From: Nonomuraea spiralis
GTDB lineage: Bacteria > Actinomycetota > Actinomycetes > Streptosporangiales > Streptosporangiaceae
Direction of reading: 5' to 3'
Length of the DNA: 64,000 nt
NCBI RefSeq assembly: GCF_014648435.1
Contig: NZ_BMRC01000012.1
Span: 1 to 64,000 of the forward strand
Below the pieces are notes generated by a model, which made no database searches, was not told where the DNA came from, and saw only the letters and a program-made list of their open reading frames with translations. Shown piece after piece: positions 33,178-41,150 of the stretch. The first letter of the stretch is position 1. Each line of letters starts with the position of its first letter. The position numbers and the translations under genes were made by a program.

Positions 33178-34077
33178 CACCTGGGCGTGGGCGCTGGCCG
33201 ACGACAACGACATCCCGGTACGCCGCGCGAGCTCGCTGGTGGTGCAGCCGTCGGTGGCCGCGACGCAGCGCAGGACCCGGGCCCGGTTCGCGCCGAGCAG
33301 GTCGGAGAGCACGTCGCCGGGCCCGGGTCCGGGTTCGGGGACGCGCCGGGGGGCCGGGAAGATCAGGACGGGCGGCAGGCTGGCGTCGGCCAGCGCGACC
33401 GGCGTGAAGCGGCAGAAGTAGGAGGGGATCAGGGTCAGGCCGCGGCCGCGCAGGTGGATCTCGTACCGGCCGGGGGCGTAGTCGGTCTCCAGGACCGGAG
33501 GCCGCCAGCGGGTACGCGGCGTCAGGGCCGACAACATGGCCTCCACGCCCTGGTCGGTGAGCAGGCGGGTGAGCCTGGCGCGTTCGCGGCCGAGCGCGTG
33601 CTCCATCGTGGCGCGGTGGGGGTCGAAGGCGACCTGGCAGTAGCGGCCCGCCAGCCGGGCCAGGTGGCGCAGCGGACGCCGGAGGCCCCGGCCCAGCTCG
33701 TCGAGGGTGCCGGGCAGGGTGACGTGCCGGCGTAGCCGGTCGATCTCGTGGCGTACGCGGACGGCCGGGGTGAGGGCGAGCGCGTCCAGGCCGTTCGCCG
33801 GCCCGGCCTGGGCCTCGTACGGGGTCAGGAAATCCGGGAAGTACGCCTTGATCGGCATCAGCGGCGCCAGCGTCTCGCGCACCGGCCGCAGCAGGCCCGA
33901 TCCGGCCAGGTCGGCGCGGGCCCGCCGGCGCCAGTCCGCCATGTCGTCGCCCCCGCCGGGCCTCTGCAGCACGTGCAGGCTCATCGCCATCTCCCACAGC
34001 TCGTCCACGCGGGAGGCGATACGCACCCGGGCCAGGTCCTCGCCGGTAAAGACGATCTTCAAGGTTCCCCCGGTCAT
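33073..34077 (-). CDS. ArsR-like winged-helix regulator with large N-terminal domain
   Basis: 334 residues from ATG 34077. The C-terminal 80 residues are a winged helix: LLGANRARVLRCVAATDGCTTSELARRTGMSLSSASAHAQVLRRTGLITSTRHANMVIHEVSRLG, ArsR/SmtB-like. About 250 residues before it (RVDELWEMAMSLHVLQR; PIKAYFPDFLTPY) match a family common in Streptomyces-type genomes whose ligand is not known. No metal-binding Cys cluster is seen. Earlier in-frame starts to 34230 would run into the promoter region of the divergent secreted protein gene. Confidence 0.82.
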   Translation of the reverse strand: MTGGTLKIVFTGEDLARVRIASRVDELWEMAMSLHVLQRPGGGDDMADWRRRARADLAGSGLLRPVRETLAPLMPIKAYFPDFLTPYEAQAGPANGLDALALTPAVRVRHEIDRLRRHVTLPGTLDELGRGLRRPLRHLARLAGRYCQVAFDPHRATMEHALGRERARLTRLLTDQGVEAMLSALTPRTRWRPPVLETDYAPGRYEIHLRGRGLTLIPSYFCRFTPVALADASLPPVLIFPAPRRVPEPGPGPGDVLSDLLGANRARVLRCVAATDGCTTSELARRTGMSLSSASAHAQVLRRTGLITSTRHANMVIHEVSRLGATLLAHRPRP

Positions 34078-34232
34078 GCCCGCATTCTCCGGCGACCGGC
34101 TGGCAGCACGATCACCACCCGATTGCCGGCCTGCGACCTGGGTGTTCCGGCTCAGGCGGGAACAGGGTGACGTACACGACCGGCGCGGGGTGCACTTGGT
34201 CCCGAACCCACACCTCATGGAGAGGATCACGC

Positions 34233-34673
34233 ATGACCCGTCGTGTCTTCATCCCGCTCGGCGCCGCCGTGCTGGCGCTGGGCTGTCTCGGCGCGCCGTC
34301 CGGGGCGACCGCGCAGAGCGCGTCCTGCTGGGGCGGCCCCACGGTCACCATCCCGAACGGCAAGACCTACTCGACCAAGGTCTGCCCGACCTGGACGCAG
34401 ACCCGCGTCAGGGAACTGCCGGCGACGAACGGCGAGACGACCGGCTACCTGTTCCCGGCGAACAACTGGGTGGTCTGCCAGCGGTCGGGCGGCGAGAACG
34501 ACCAGCTCGGCGGCGGCCGGAACAACATCTGGCTCTACACCGAGGGCGACACCACGCAGAACGAGTACAACGGCTGGGGCTGGATCCCCGCGACGTCCGT
34601 CTCCTACGGCGGCGACTACCAGGCCATCCCCGGCGTGCCGTGGTGCACCGGCACCAACCCCCGATTCCCGTGA
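34233..34673 (+). CDS. Small secreted cysteine-containing protein, copy 1
   Basis: 146 residues from ATG 34233, with GAGAGGATC upstream. Signal peptide MTRRVFIPLGAAVLALGCLGAPSGATAQS. The mature part of about 115 residues has four conserved cysteines (SCWGGP, VCPTW, VVCQR, PWCTG) and repeated Trp/Tyr/Gly patterns such as GGGRNNIWLYT and GWGWIPATSV, suggesting a small beta-fold held by two disulfides, SH3-like in flavour. Not assigned to a named family. Followed after 11 bp by a paralogue. Confidence 0.78.
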   Translation: MTRRVFIPLGAAVLALGCLGAPSGATAQSASCWGGPTVTIPNGKTYSTKVCPTWTQTRVRELPATNGETTGYLFPANNWVVCQRSGGENDQLGGGRNNIWLYTEGDTTQNEYNGWGWIPATSVSYGGDYQAIPGVPWCTGTNPRFP

Positions 34674-34684
34674 CAGGAGCGGTC

Positions 34685-35119
34685 ATGAACCTTCGCCACA
34701 CGCTCGCCGCGGGCGCCGTCCTGGCCGCGTCGCTGGCGCTCGCCACGCCCGCGGAGGCGCGGCAGGCGTCCGCGTCCTGCTGGGGCGGTCCGACCGTGAC
34801 GGACTACAAGGGCCGTACGTTCTCCACCAGCACCTGCCCGACCTGGATCCAGACCTCCGTGCTCGACCAGGCGTCCCTGCCCGGCGCCGAGACGACGGGG
34901 GTGCTGTTCCCGGGCGACAACTGGATGGTCTGCCAGCGCAAGAGCGGCGAGAACCCGCAGTACGGCGGCGGGCGGAACAACTACTGGCTCTACACCCAGG
35001 GTGACACCAGCAGGATCCACGGCGGCTGGGGGTGGATCCCGGCGACGTCCGTCTCCTACGGCGGCGACTACCAGGCCATCCCCGGCGTGCGGATCTGCCC
35101 GGCGGACTTCTACGGCTGA
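34685..35119 (+). CDS. Small secreted cysteine-containing protein, copy 2
   Basis: 144 residues from ATG 34685; ribosome binding site AGGAGC. Signal peptide MNLRHTLAAGAVLAASLALATPAEA. Four cysteines sit where they do in copy 1 (SCWGGP, TCPTW, MVCQR, RICPA). The two are clear tandem paralogues and probably an operon. A 49-bp stretch is identical in both genes (34590-34638 and 35042-35090), more than expected from the rest of their divergence, hinting at gene conversion. Confidence 0.78.
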   Translation: MNLRHTLAAGAVLAASLALATPAEARQASASCWGGPTVTDYKGRTFSTSTCPTWIQTSVLDQASLPGAETTGVLFPGDNWMVCQRKSGENPQYGGGRNNYWLYTQGDTSRIHGGWGWIPATSVSYGGDYQAIPGVRICPADFYG

Positions 35120-35122
35120 CGC

Positions 35123-35191
35123 GCCCCTGCCCGTACGGGAGGGGCAGGGTCGCGACGCCGGCGCGGGACGAGGGGACCGTCCCGCGCCGGC
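35123..35191. terminator. Two hairpins after the secreted-protein pair
   Basis: First hairpin: GCCCCT (35123-35128) with AGGGGC (35140-35145) around the palindrome CCCGTACGGG (35130-35139). Second: a perfect 13-bp stem, 35157-35169 with 35179-35191, nine-base loop. They lie between convergent genes, four and 38 bp after the first stop. Strong candidate bidirectional terminator. Confidence 0.8.
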
Positions 35192-35227
35192 TCATCGGCG
35201 CCGGTCATCGGCGCCGGCTCATCCGCG
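35189..35227. repeat. 13-bp near-tandem repeat spanning the DUF1707 gene stop
   Basis: Three similar units, GGCTCATCGGCGCC (35189), GGTCATCGGCGCC (35203) and GGCTCATCCGCG (35216). Each contains TCA, the reverse complement of TGA; the third is the real stop of the DUF1707 gene (35219-35221). Confidence 0.75.
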
Positions 35228-35725
35228 TGCGGCGCGGATGCGGAGGCGGCCGTAGGGAAGGGCGCCGGTGACGTGGACGTGGGGCCTGCCGGGACGGGGG
35301 CGGCCGGGTGCCTTGCAGCTCACCCGGCCCCACTCGGAGCGCACCCCGTCGACGTTGGCGCTCGCGCCGGCGGGCACGATGATCGTGGCGCTGCCGTACG
35401 CCAGCCGCAGCTCGATGTCGATCCGCGCGTACGGCACGTACGCCCGCGACAGGTCGAGCCGCACGCTGCCGTACGCGGAGTCGACGCGCAGCCGGCGCGG
35501 GACGTCCCAGTCGCCGGCCCGCGTGACACTCCCGCCGGCGGAGGTGAGGTGCACCACCTCGTCCGGCAGGTCGGCGACGATCGGCTCCAGCTCGCCGGAG
35601 GAGGTGGCGGTGAGCGCCAGTTCGAGCCGCCGCTCCAGCTCGGCGGGGTCGAGCCGGCCGTCCGCGTACGCCTGCTGGACCAGCTCGACCGCGCGTTCGC
35701 GGTCCGGCCCCGTGACGCCGTTCAC
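35219..35725 (-). CDS. DUF1707-domain protein
   Basis: 168 residues from GTG 35725 (GTGA overlap with the permease gene). DUF1707 domain at residues 6-60: PDRERAVELVQQAYADGRLDPAELERRLELALTA and ELEPIVADLP. The C-terminal half resembles the beta-rich cell-wall-active or DUF4097-like part (RRLRVDSAYGSVRLDLSRAYVPYARIDIELRLAYGSATIIVP), ending with basic residues. Soluble, no signal peptide; function unknown. It closes the RHH-DUF4097-ABC operon. Confidence 0.82.
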   Translation of the reverse strand: MNGVTGPDRERAVELVQQAYADGRLDPAELERRLELALTATSSGELEPIVADLPDEVVHLTSAGGSVTRAGDWDVPRRLRVDSAYGSVRLDLSRAYVPYARIDIELRLAYGSATIIVPAGASANVDGVRSEWGRVSCKAPGRPRPGRPHVHVTGALPYGRLRIRAARG

Positions 35726-36525
35726 CGGCTGACGGCTCTCTTGTACAGCCGCGTGGCCAGCGGCACGAACACGACCAGGAGCACGACCGACCACAACAGC
35801 GACACCGGCACGGCGTGCCGCAGCGGCCACGCGCTGGGCTCGGGCAGGGCCGCGCTGGTGTTGCCGAACAGCTCGCGCGCGGCCTGCACGAGCGTGGAGA
35901 CCGGGTTCCACTCGGCGATCGGCCGCAGCGGGCCGGGCAGGCGCGCGCTGTCGGCGAACGCGTTGGACAGGAACACCAGCGGCAGCGAGGCGATGGTGGC
36001 GATGTTGTTGAACACCTCGGGGGTGCGCAGGGCCAGCGCGACCGTGGCCGTCACCCAGGAGAAGGCGTAGGCGAACAGCAGCAGCATCAGGAAGCCGAGC
36101 GCGGCCTCCGGCGGGGAGCTGTTGATCCGCCATCCGACCAGCAGGCCGACCAGCGCCATCGTGACGATGCTGGTCACGTTCATGATCACGTCGCTGACGG
36201 TCTGGCCGGTGAGCACAGCCGAGGGGGACATCGGCAGCGTGCGGAACCGGTCGAAGATGCCCTTCTGGAGATCCTGGGTCAGCGTGTAGCCGGTGATCTG
36301 GGCGCTGGTGACGATCGTCATGACGAAGATCCCGGGCAGCAGGTACTCGCCGTAGGACATGCCGGGCAGCTCGATCATGCTGCCGAAGACGTAGGTGAAC
36401 AGCAACACGAACACGATGGGCAACATCACCACGCCGCCCAGCAGGTCGGGGGCTCTGCGGATCTTCAGGGCGTTCCGCCTGGCGATCGTCATGCCGTCGG
36501 CGGCGGCCAGGCGCAGGGCGTTCAT
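35722..36525 (-). CDS. ABC-2 type exporter permease, DrrB-like
   Basis: 267 residues, six membrane segments, ABC-2 signature region (FLSNAFADSARLPGPLRPIAEWNPVSTLVQAARELFG). Start overlaps the ATPase stop (ATGA). Together with the ATPase it forms a DrrAB-type exporter; family members expel drugs such as daunorubicin or lipids. Substrate here is unknown. Confidence 0.92.
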   Translation of the reverse strand: MNALRLAAADGMTIARRNALKIRRAPDLLGGVVMLPIVFVLLFTYVFGSMIELPGMSYGEYLLPGIFVMTIVTSAQITGYTLTQDLQKGIFDRFRTLPMSPSAVLTGQTVSDVIMNVTSIVTMALVGLLVGWRINSSPPEAALGFLMLLLFAYAFSWVTATVALALRTPEVFNNIATIASLPLVFLSNAFADSARLPGPLRPIAEWNPVSTLVQAARELFGNTSAALPEPSAWPLRHAVPVSLLWSVVLLVVFVPLATRLYKRAVSR

Positions 36526-37487
36526 CGGACGGTCTCCTTGGTCTTCTCGTCGGCCTGGCGTCCCGTCAGGCTGAGGAACACGTCGTCCAGGGTGGGCCGG
36601 CGCAGGCCGGCGTCGCGTACGGCGACGCGCTCGGCGGCCAGGCGGCCGAGCGCCTCGGTGAGCGCGGCCGCGCCGCCCGCCACCGGGAGCGTCACCCGCA
36701 GGGCGGTGGCGTCGACCTGGACGTCACCGAGGGCCAGCGGCGCGAGGATCCGGGCAGCGCTCTCCAGGCCGGCCGTGCCGGTCACCGAGAGCTGGATGCG
36801 GTCGCCGCCGACCTGGTCCTTCAGCTCCTCGGCCGTGCCGCGCGCGATCACGCGCCCCTGGTCGACCACGACGATGCGGTCGGCGAGCCGGTCGGCCTCC
36901 TCCAGGTACTGGGTGGTGAGCAGCACGGTGGCGCCCTCCCGGACCAGCTCGGCGATGACGTCCCACAGGCCGATCCTGGCGCGGGGGTCGAGGCCGGTGG
37001 TGGGCTCGTCGAGGAACAACACGGGCGGGGCGGCGACCAGCGCGCCGGCCAGGTCGAGCCGGCGGCGCATGCCGCCGGAGTAACCCCGCACCGGGCGGTC
37101 GGCGGCGTCGGTCAGGTCGAAGCGCTCCAGCAGCTCGCGGGCGCGCTCGCGGCTGCGTCGCGGGCCCAGGTGGTAGAGGCGGCCGACCATCTCCAGGTTC
37201 TCGGCGCCGGTGAGGTGGTCGTCGACGGCGGCGTACTGGCCGGAGGCGCCGATGTGGGCCCGCAGCCGGCGCGCGTCGCGCACGACGTCGAACCCGGCCA
37301 CGGTGGCACGCCCGGCGTCCGGTTTGAGCAGCGTGGTGAGGATCCGCGCCGTCGTGGTCTTCCCCGCGCCGTTGGGGCCGAGCAGCCCCAGCACCGTCCC
37401 CTCGGGGACGGTCAGGTCGATGCCGTCGAGGGCGGCGATCTCGCCGTACCTCTTGACCAGACCCTCGGCCACGATCGCGTCAGGCAT
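36522..37487 (-). CDS. ABC transporter ATP-binding protein, DrrA-like
   Basis: 321 residues from ATG 37487 with GAGGAGG upstream. Walker A GPNGAGKTT, Q-loop GASGQYAAVDDHLTG, signature YSGGMRRRLDLA, Walker B LFLDEPTTGLD, and H-loop replaced by Gln (LLTTQYLEEAD), which is characteristic of DrrA proteins. A C-terminal DrrA-type domain is present (LRRPTLDDVFLSLTG). Energises the overlapping permease. Confidence 0.95.
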   Translation of the reverse strand: MPDAIVAEGLVKRYGEIAALDGIDLTVPEGTVLGLLGPNGAGKTTTARILTTLLKPDAGRATVAGFDVVRDARRLRAHIGASGQYAAVDDHLTGAENLEMVGRLYHLGPRRSRERARELLERFDLTDAADRPVRGYSGGMRRRLDLAGALVAAPPVLFLDEPTTGLDPRARIGLWDVIAELVREGATVLLTTQYLEEADRLADRIVVVDQGRVIARGTAEELKDQVGGDRIQLSVTGTAGLESAARILAPLALGDVQVDATALRVTLPVAGGAAALTEALGRLAAERVAVRDAGLRRPTLDDVFLSLTGRQADEKTKETVR

Positions 37488-37504
37488 GAGAACCTCCTCG
37501 GTTG

Positions 37505-38410
37505 TCAGGAACGGTGGACGACGATGTCGCCGTGGGTGGTGTGGGCCCGGACCTCGACGACGCGCTCGGCCGCGCCGGGGTCGTCGCCGGGTTCGAGGGA
37601 GACGGTCACGGTGCCGTACTCGGAGCTGACGTCCAGCCACGCGGCGGTGCCCTCCGGCACGCCGACGTCGAGGCCGCCGCCGGTGGTCTCCATGACGACC
37701 TTGCCGGACACCGCCTCCTCGATCTCCACCCCGGCGTACGCGGTCTTGGCGACCACGCCGGCCAGGGCCCGCTCCACGGTGATGTCGCCGTGGGCGCTGT
37801 TGAGCCGCAGCTCGCCGGTCACCTCGCCGATCCGTACGTCGCCGTGGGCGGTCTTGATGGCGGCGGTGCCGTCGATCTCGCCGGCGCGGATGCCGCCGTG
37901 GTCCGTGGTGATCTCGGCGTGGCCGCCGGCGTGGGTGACCGAGATGTCGCCGTAGGTGCTCTTCAGCCGTACGCGGGCGGCCTGCTCGACGCGGATGTCG
38001 CCGTAGGTGGTGGTGAGCGTCACCTCGCCGAGCGGGCCGCGGCACAACACGGTCCCGGCCGTCCTGGCGTCGAGGCGGGACCCGGCGGGCAGCTCGATCG
38101 TCACGTCCACCGAACCCGGTCCGAGCAGCAGTGAGCGCGCCCAGTCGGCGGGCGACTCGACGAGCTTGCCGAGCGAGAGCCCCCAGGAGGCGGCCGGTCC
38201 CGCGTGCTCCTTGTCGGGCCGGACCGTGAGCCTGCCGTCGGCGTACTGGACCTCGATCCGCCGGGCGGCCTGGACGTCGGCGTCGTTGTGCTCGTCGCTC
38301 GGGAGCACCTCGACGACGGTGTCGGCGCGGTCGCCCGCGATCACCCGTACGGTGGCGGTGGCCAGGTCGAGGCTCGCGACGATCGGTCGGGGCGTGTCGA
38401 ACGCCGGCAT
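37505..38410 (-). CDS. DUF4097 beta-strand repeat protein
   Basis: 301 residues from ATG 38410, preferred because AGGGAG precedes it and MPAFDTPRPI matches the family start; ATG 38446 (coupled to the upstream stop) is also possible. The central part has about six repeats of roughly 19 residues around TYGDI or AHGDI (TTYGDIRVE, STYGDISVT, TDHGGIRAG, TAHGDVRIG, SAHGDITVE), predicted to build a right-handed beta-helix. No signal peptide, so probably cytoplasmic. Function unknown; genomic link to ABC exporters is common. Confidence 0.88.
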   Translation of the reverse strand: MPAFDTPRPIVASLDLATATVRVIAGDRADTVVEVLPSDEHNDADVQAARRIEVQYADGRLTVRPDKEHAGPAASWGLSLGKLVESPADWARSLLLGPGSVDVTIELPAGSRLDARTAGTVLCRGPLGEVTLTTTYGDIRVEQAARVRLKSTYGDISVTHAGGHAEITTDHGGIRAGEIDGTAAIKTAHGDVRIGEVTGELRLNSAHGDITVERALAGVVAKTAYAGVEIEEAVSGKVVMETTGGGLDVGVPEGTAAWLDVSSEYGTVTVSLEPGDDPGAAERVVEVRAHTTHGDIVVHRS

Positions 38411-38445
38411 TCCGGTCTCCCTGTCGTCATTGGTCGGCGAGATCA

Positions 38446-38976
38446 TCAGCGCACCCATCCGCTGTAGCGTTTGCCGGTCTGCGGGGGCGGGCGCCGGGTG
38501 GACCGGCGGTCGGCGTCGCCGGGGTCGAGCGCGGCGGAGACGGCCCGGACCAGCCAGGCGTTGACCGACAGCCCGTCGCGGGCGGCCGCCTCCTCGATGC
38601 GCGGTTTGAGCGCCTCGGGAACCCGGAGCGAGATCCGGGACGTGCCGCCCTCGTCGGCCTCGGGGGGCGGCAGCGGGGCCCGCTCGCCGGCCGCCTCGGT
38701 GGGGACGGTCTCCTCGGGGAACGGGCGGGCGGCCGGCGGTGGCGTCACGACGAAGGCCGGGTCGCGCCCGCGCAGGCGCACTTCGACCGAGCCCGGCGCG
38801 AGGTCCTGGGTGATCTCGTCCGCGGCGGCCGACAGGGCCTCCAGCAGGGCGAGCCGGGTGGCCGACGCGAGCGTCGCGGCGAAGCGTTCGGCCAGCGCCC
38901 GAGCCTCCTCACCGCCGGTCCCGGCGGCGAGCATGAGCTCGCGGCGGAGTTGATCGACATACGGCGCAAGGTCCAT
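38446..38976 (-). CDS. HicB-like ribbon-helix-helix protein
   Basis: 176 residues. N-terminal helical part, a Pro/Glu-rich linker (about 80-112), and a C-terminal ribbon-helix-helix at about 113-152 (RISLRVPEALKPRIEEAAARDGLSVNAWLVRAVSAAL). Often labelled HicB-family antitoxin, but no HicA toxin is adjacent. Lead gene of the DUF4097-DrrAB-DUF1707 operon and likely its regulator; four TGACGYCA sites cover and precede its start codon. Confidence 0.82.
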   Translation of the reverse strand: MDLAPYVDQLRRELMLAAGTGGEEARALAERFAATLASATRLALLEALSAAADEITQDLAPGSVEVRLRGRDPAFVVTPPPAARPFPEETVPTEAAGERAPLPPPEADEGGTSRISLRVPEALKPRIEEAAARDGLSVNAWLVRAVSAALDPGDADRRSTRRPPPQTGKRYSGWVR

Positions 38977-39039
38977 GACGCCATCATGGCACGAGCTATG
39001 ACGTCATGGCAATGCGAAGTGACGCCACAATGACGCCAT
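38975..39039. promoter_or_regulatory. Array of four RTGACGYCAY operator-like sites
   Basis: ATGACGCCAT (38975-38984), ATGACGTCAT (38998-39007, a perfect palindrome), GTGACGCCAC (39019-39028) and ATGACGCCAT (39030-39039). Start-to-start spacing is 23, 21 and 11 bp, i.e. close to whole helical turns. They overlap or precede the start of the RHH gene. Likely binding sites for that RHH protein. Confidence 0.6.
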
Positions 39040-39050
39040 AGCTGTCCGGG

Positions 39051-40229
39051 TTACCTCGGAAGCCTGCGCGACGCGACGGCCGTGAGCGCCGCGGCGGCCG
39101 CCGCCAGCGGCGCGGCCAGCCACGGCAGGCTGGCCGGGCCCTGCCATTCGAGGCCGATCGCCCCGGCGGCGCCCGACAGCGACACGGCGAGGTAGAGCGC
39201 CGACTGGTAGAGCGCGGTGACGGTTCCGGCGCCGGGGCCCGCCATAGTGATCACCAGGTGCTGCTGCGGCGCGGTGATGGAGAACGACAGGAAGCCGATC
39301 ACCACGACGGCCGCCACGGCCGCCGCGAACACGTCGCGGCCCAGCGGGGTGAGGACGAGCGCGACGGCCAGGGCGAGCATCACGGTCACGACCACGCGCC
39401 GGGGCCCGTACCGGTCGGCCAGGCGGCCGGCGGTGAGGTTGCCCGCCGTACCGGACAGGCCGAAGACCAGCAGCAGGACCGCCAGCGTGGAGCCGTCGGG
39501 AGCGGCGGGGGCGAAGATCTGGCTGATGTAGGCGTACGGGATGTAGACGGCCACGAACGCCACGACCGTCGTCGCCAGCACGGCGACGATCCGCCGATCG
39601 CGCAGCGGGGCCAGGAAGGCTTGCAGGCCGCCCTTCCCGCCGCCGTGCACCGCCGGGAGGCGCAGCGCGATGGCCGGCGCCGCGAGCAGCCCCAGGGCGG
39701 TGACCGCCCACATCGTGACGCGCCAGTCCAGCAGCCCGCCGACCACCGTGCCGAGGGGGGCGCCCAGGACCAGCGAGGACGTCGCCCCGAGTATCACGGT
39801 CGAGATCGCCCGCCCGCGCTGACGCTCGCCCGCCAGCAGGGCCGCCGTGGCGGTCGCGGTGGCGGTGAACATCGCGGCGCCCGCCCCGGCGATCACCCGG
39901 GAGGCCAGGACCAGGCCGTAGCCGGACGCCAGCGCCGTGACGGCGTTGCCGGCGGCGAAGAGCGCGAGCGCCGTCACGAGGACCCGGCGCCGCGGCCACG
40001 ACGTCGTCAGAGCGGCGAGCACGGGCGCGGACACCGCGTACGCGATCGCGAACACGGTCACGAGCTGCCCGGCCGCCGCCACGGTGACGTGCAGGGACGC
40101 GGCGATGGCCGGCAGCAGACCGGCGACCACGAACCCGTCGGTGCCGACGGCGAACGCCCCGAAGGCCAGGACGGCGGCATGCGGCCGCCAGCGCGCGAGA
40201 GGCAGGTCGGTGTACGACGTCGAGACCAC
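39051..40229 (-). CDS. Major facilitator superfamily exporter
   Basis: 392 residues from GTG 40229, with GGAGG six bases before it; longer frames to 40310 overlap the ArsR gene start. Twelve membrane segments of the DHA1/AraJ-type drug efflux group: FGAFAVGTDGFVVAGLLPAIAASL and RVIAGAGAAMFTATATA. Divergent from an ArsR-type regulator, which probably represses it. Substrate unknown. Confidence 0.88.
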   Translation of the reverse strand: MVSTSYTDLPLARWRPHAAVLAFGAFAVGTDGFVVAGLLPAIAASLHVTVAAAGQLVTVFAIAYAVSAPVLAALTTSWPRRRVLVTALALFAAGNAVTALASGYGLVLASRVIAGAGAAMFTATATATAALLAGERQRGRAISTVILGATSSLVLGAPLGTVVGGLLDWRVTMWAVTALGLLAAPAIALRLPAVHGGGKGGLQAFLAPLRDRRIVAVLATTVVAFVAVYIPYAYISQIFAPAAPDGSTLAVLLLVFGLSGTAGNLTAGRLADRYGPRRVVVTVMLALAVALVLTPLGRDVFAAAVAAVVVIGFLSFSITAPQQHLVITMAGPGAGTVTALYQSALYLAVSLSGAAGAIGLEWQGPASLPWLAAPLAAAAAALTAVASRRLPR

Positions 40230-40248
40230 GATCATCCTCCGATGAGCA

Positions 40249-40296
40249 TCGTTAATTACGACCTTCATCGTAATACTGCTTCGACGGGTATCGTAA
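40249..40296. promoter_or_regulatory. Operator-like repeats between MFS and ArsR genes
   Basis: TCGTTAATTACGA (40249-40261) is palindromic but for one base, and ATCGTAA occurs at 40267-40273 and 40290-40296. This A/T-rich block lies between the divergent starts and likely contains both promoters and the ArsR binding site. Confidence 0.5.
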
Positions 40297-40323
40297 AGAG
40301 GGATGGCCATCGGAAGGAGCGGC

Positions 40324-40650
40324 GTGGTGGAGACCTGGATGGCTCAGCCGGACCTCGGTGAGATCGACGTGTCCACCGTGCTCCAGGCGCTGGCCGACCC
40401 GATACGGCTGCGCATCGTACGGTTGCTCGACCAGGTGGAGGAGTCCACCTGCACCGCGCTCGACCTGCCGGTGAAGGTCTCGACGGTGTCCCATCACGTC
40501 CACGTCCTGCGGCACAGCGGCATCGTCTCCACCCGCCTGGACGGCACGGCCCGGCCGAGCCGGCTGCGCAAGGACGACCTGGAACGCCGTTTCCCCGGGC
40601 TGCTGGCCTCGATCCTCGCCGCGTCCCCGCCCCGCCGCCCCGAGGACTGA
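40324..40650 (+). CDS. ArsR-family regulator
   Basis: 108 residues from GTG 40324, since AGGAG lies just upstream; ATG 40303 has its only GAGGG directly abutting. Winged helix STVLQALADPIRLRIVRLLDQVEESTCTALDLPVKVSTVSHHVHVLRHSGIVSTRLDGTARPSRLRKDDLERRFPGLL. The Cys in ESTCTAL is single; no ELCVCDL metal-binding motif, so it may respond to something other than a metal. Divergent from the MFS exporter. Confidence 0.88.
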   Translation: MVETWMAQPDLGEIDVSTVLQALADPIRLRIVRLLDQVEESTCTALDLPVKVSTVSHHVHVLRHSGIVSTRLDGTARPSRLRKDDLERRFPGLLASILAASPPRRPED

Positions 40651-40679
40651 CGATCCGGAAAGCCTGACGATCCGGAAAG
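40647..40679. repeat. 17-bp tandem repeat duplicating the ArsR stop region
   Basis: CTGACGATCCGGAAAG at 40647-40662 and 40664-40679. The first contains the TGA stop of the ArsR gene (40648-40650); the second carries a copy of it. Confidence 0.9.
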
Positions 40680-40949
40680 GCCGTACCGGTTGCCGGATGA
40701 GGGGAACCGGGCGGCCGTCGCGCGGGTCCAAGTCAAGGGCGACGTTCCGCGCCGGCGTCGGGCGCCCGGGACGCCGGACTGCTGTCCCGGTGGCGCAGAC
40801 GGACCGGCCGACGCCGCGGGTGGCCCTTCCCACCCGGCGGCGCGAGGTGGACGCCGCCCCCTCCAACGGCCGCCGCCCAGACCGCATATCAGGAAAACTT
40901 GGGATCAGGTTGGAACGCGGCTGGAGCGGCCGTTCGTAACGTGGCGGAC
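40680..40949 (+). other. Upstream region of the ferredoxin-P450 operon
   Basis: 270 bp with no gene I can support. It contains a nested hairpin, CCGGCGTC (40752-40759) with GACGCCGG (40770-40777) around the palindrome GGGCGCCC, probably a terminator for the ArsR gene. Near 40880-40910 the sequence becomes A/T-richer (GCATATCAGGAAAACTTGGG), where the promoter of the redox operon may lie. Confidence 0.5.
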
Positions 40950-41150
40950 ATGAGAGTGCTCGTCGACCTGAACCGCTGCCTGAGCTACGGGCAGTGCGTG
41001 TTCGCGGCGCCGTCGGTCTTCCGCTTCCACGGCGCCGAATCCCTCGAGTACGACTACGCCCCCGCCGACGCCCTGCGCGACCAGGTACGGGAGGCCGCCG
41101 CCGCCTGCCCGGTCCAGGCGATCACGTTCTCGCCGGGCGACCATGCGTAG
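40950..41150 (+). CDS. Ferredoxin, 3Fe-4S type, P450 partner
   Basis: 66 residues from ATG 40950. Three cluster cysteines: C10, C16 (CLSYGQC) and C53 (CPVQAI), with no fourth in the usual place, so a 3Fe-4S cluster is expected. This is the typical small actinobacterial ferredoxin that donates electrons to P450s. It overlaps the reductase gene by 8 bp and is followed by a P450, giving a complete electron-transfer set. Confidence 0.93.
   Translation: MRVLVDLNRCLSYGQCVFAAPSVFRFHGAESLEYDYAPADALRDQVREAAAACPVQAITFSPGDHA

Noticed and set aside
38446..38976. HicAB toxin-antitoxin system
   Set aside because: The protein has a HicB-like RHH end, but no HicA-type small toxin gene is beside it and the context is an ABC exporter operon.
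40690..40953. Plus-strand ORF ahead of the ferredoxin gene
   Set aside because: Arg/Pro-rich, no motif, crosses a hairpin, and has no ribosome binding site.
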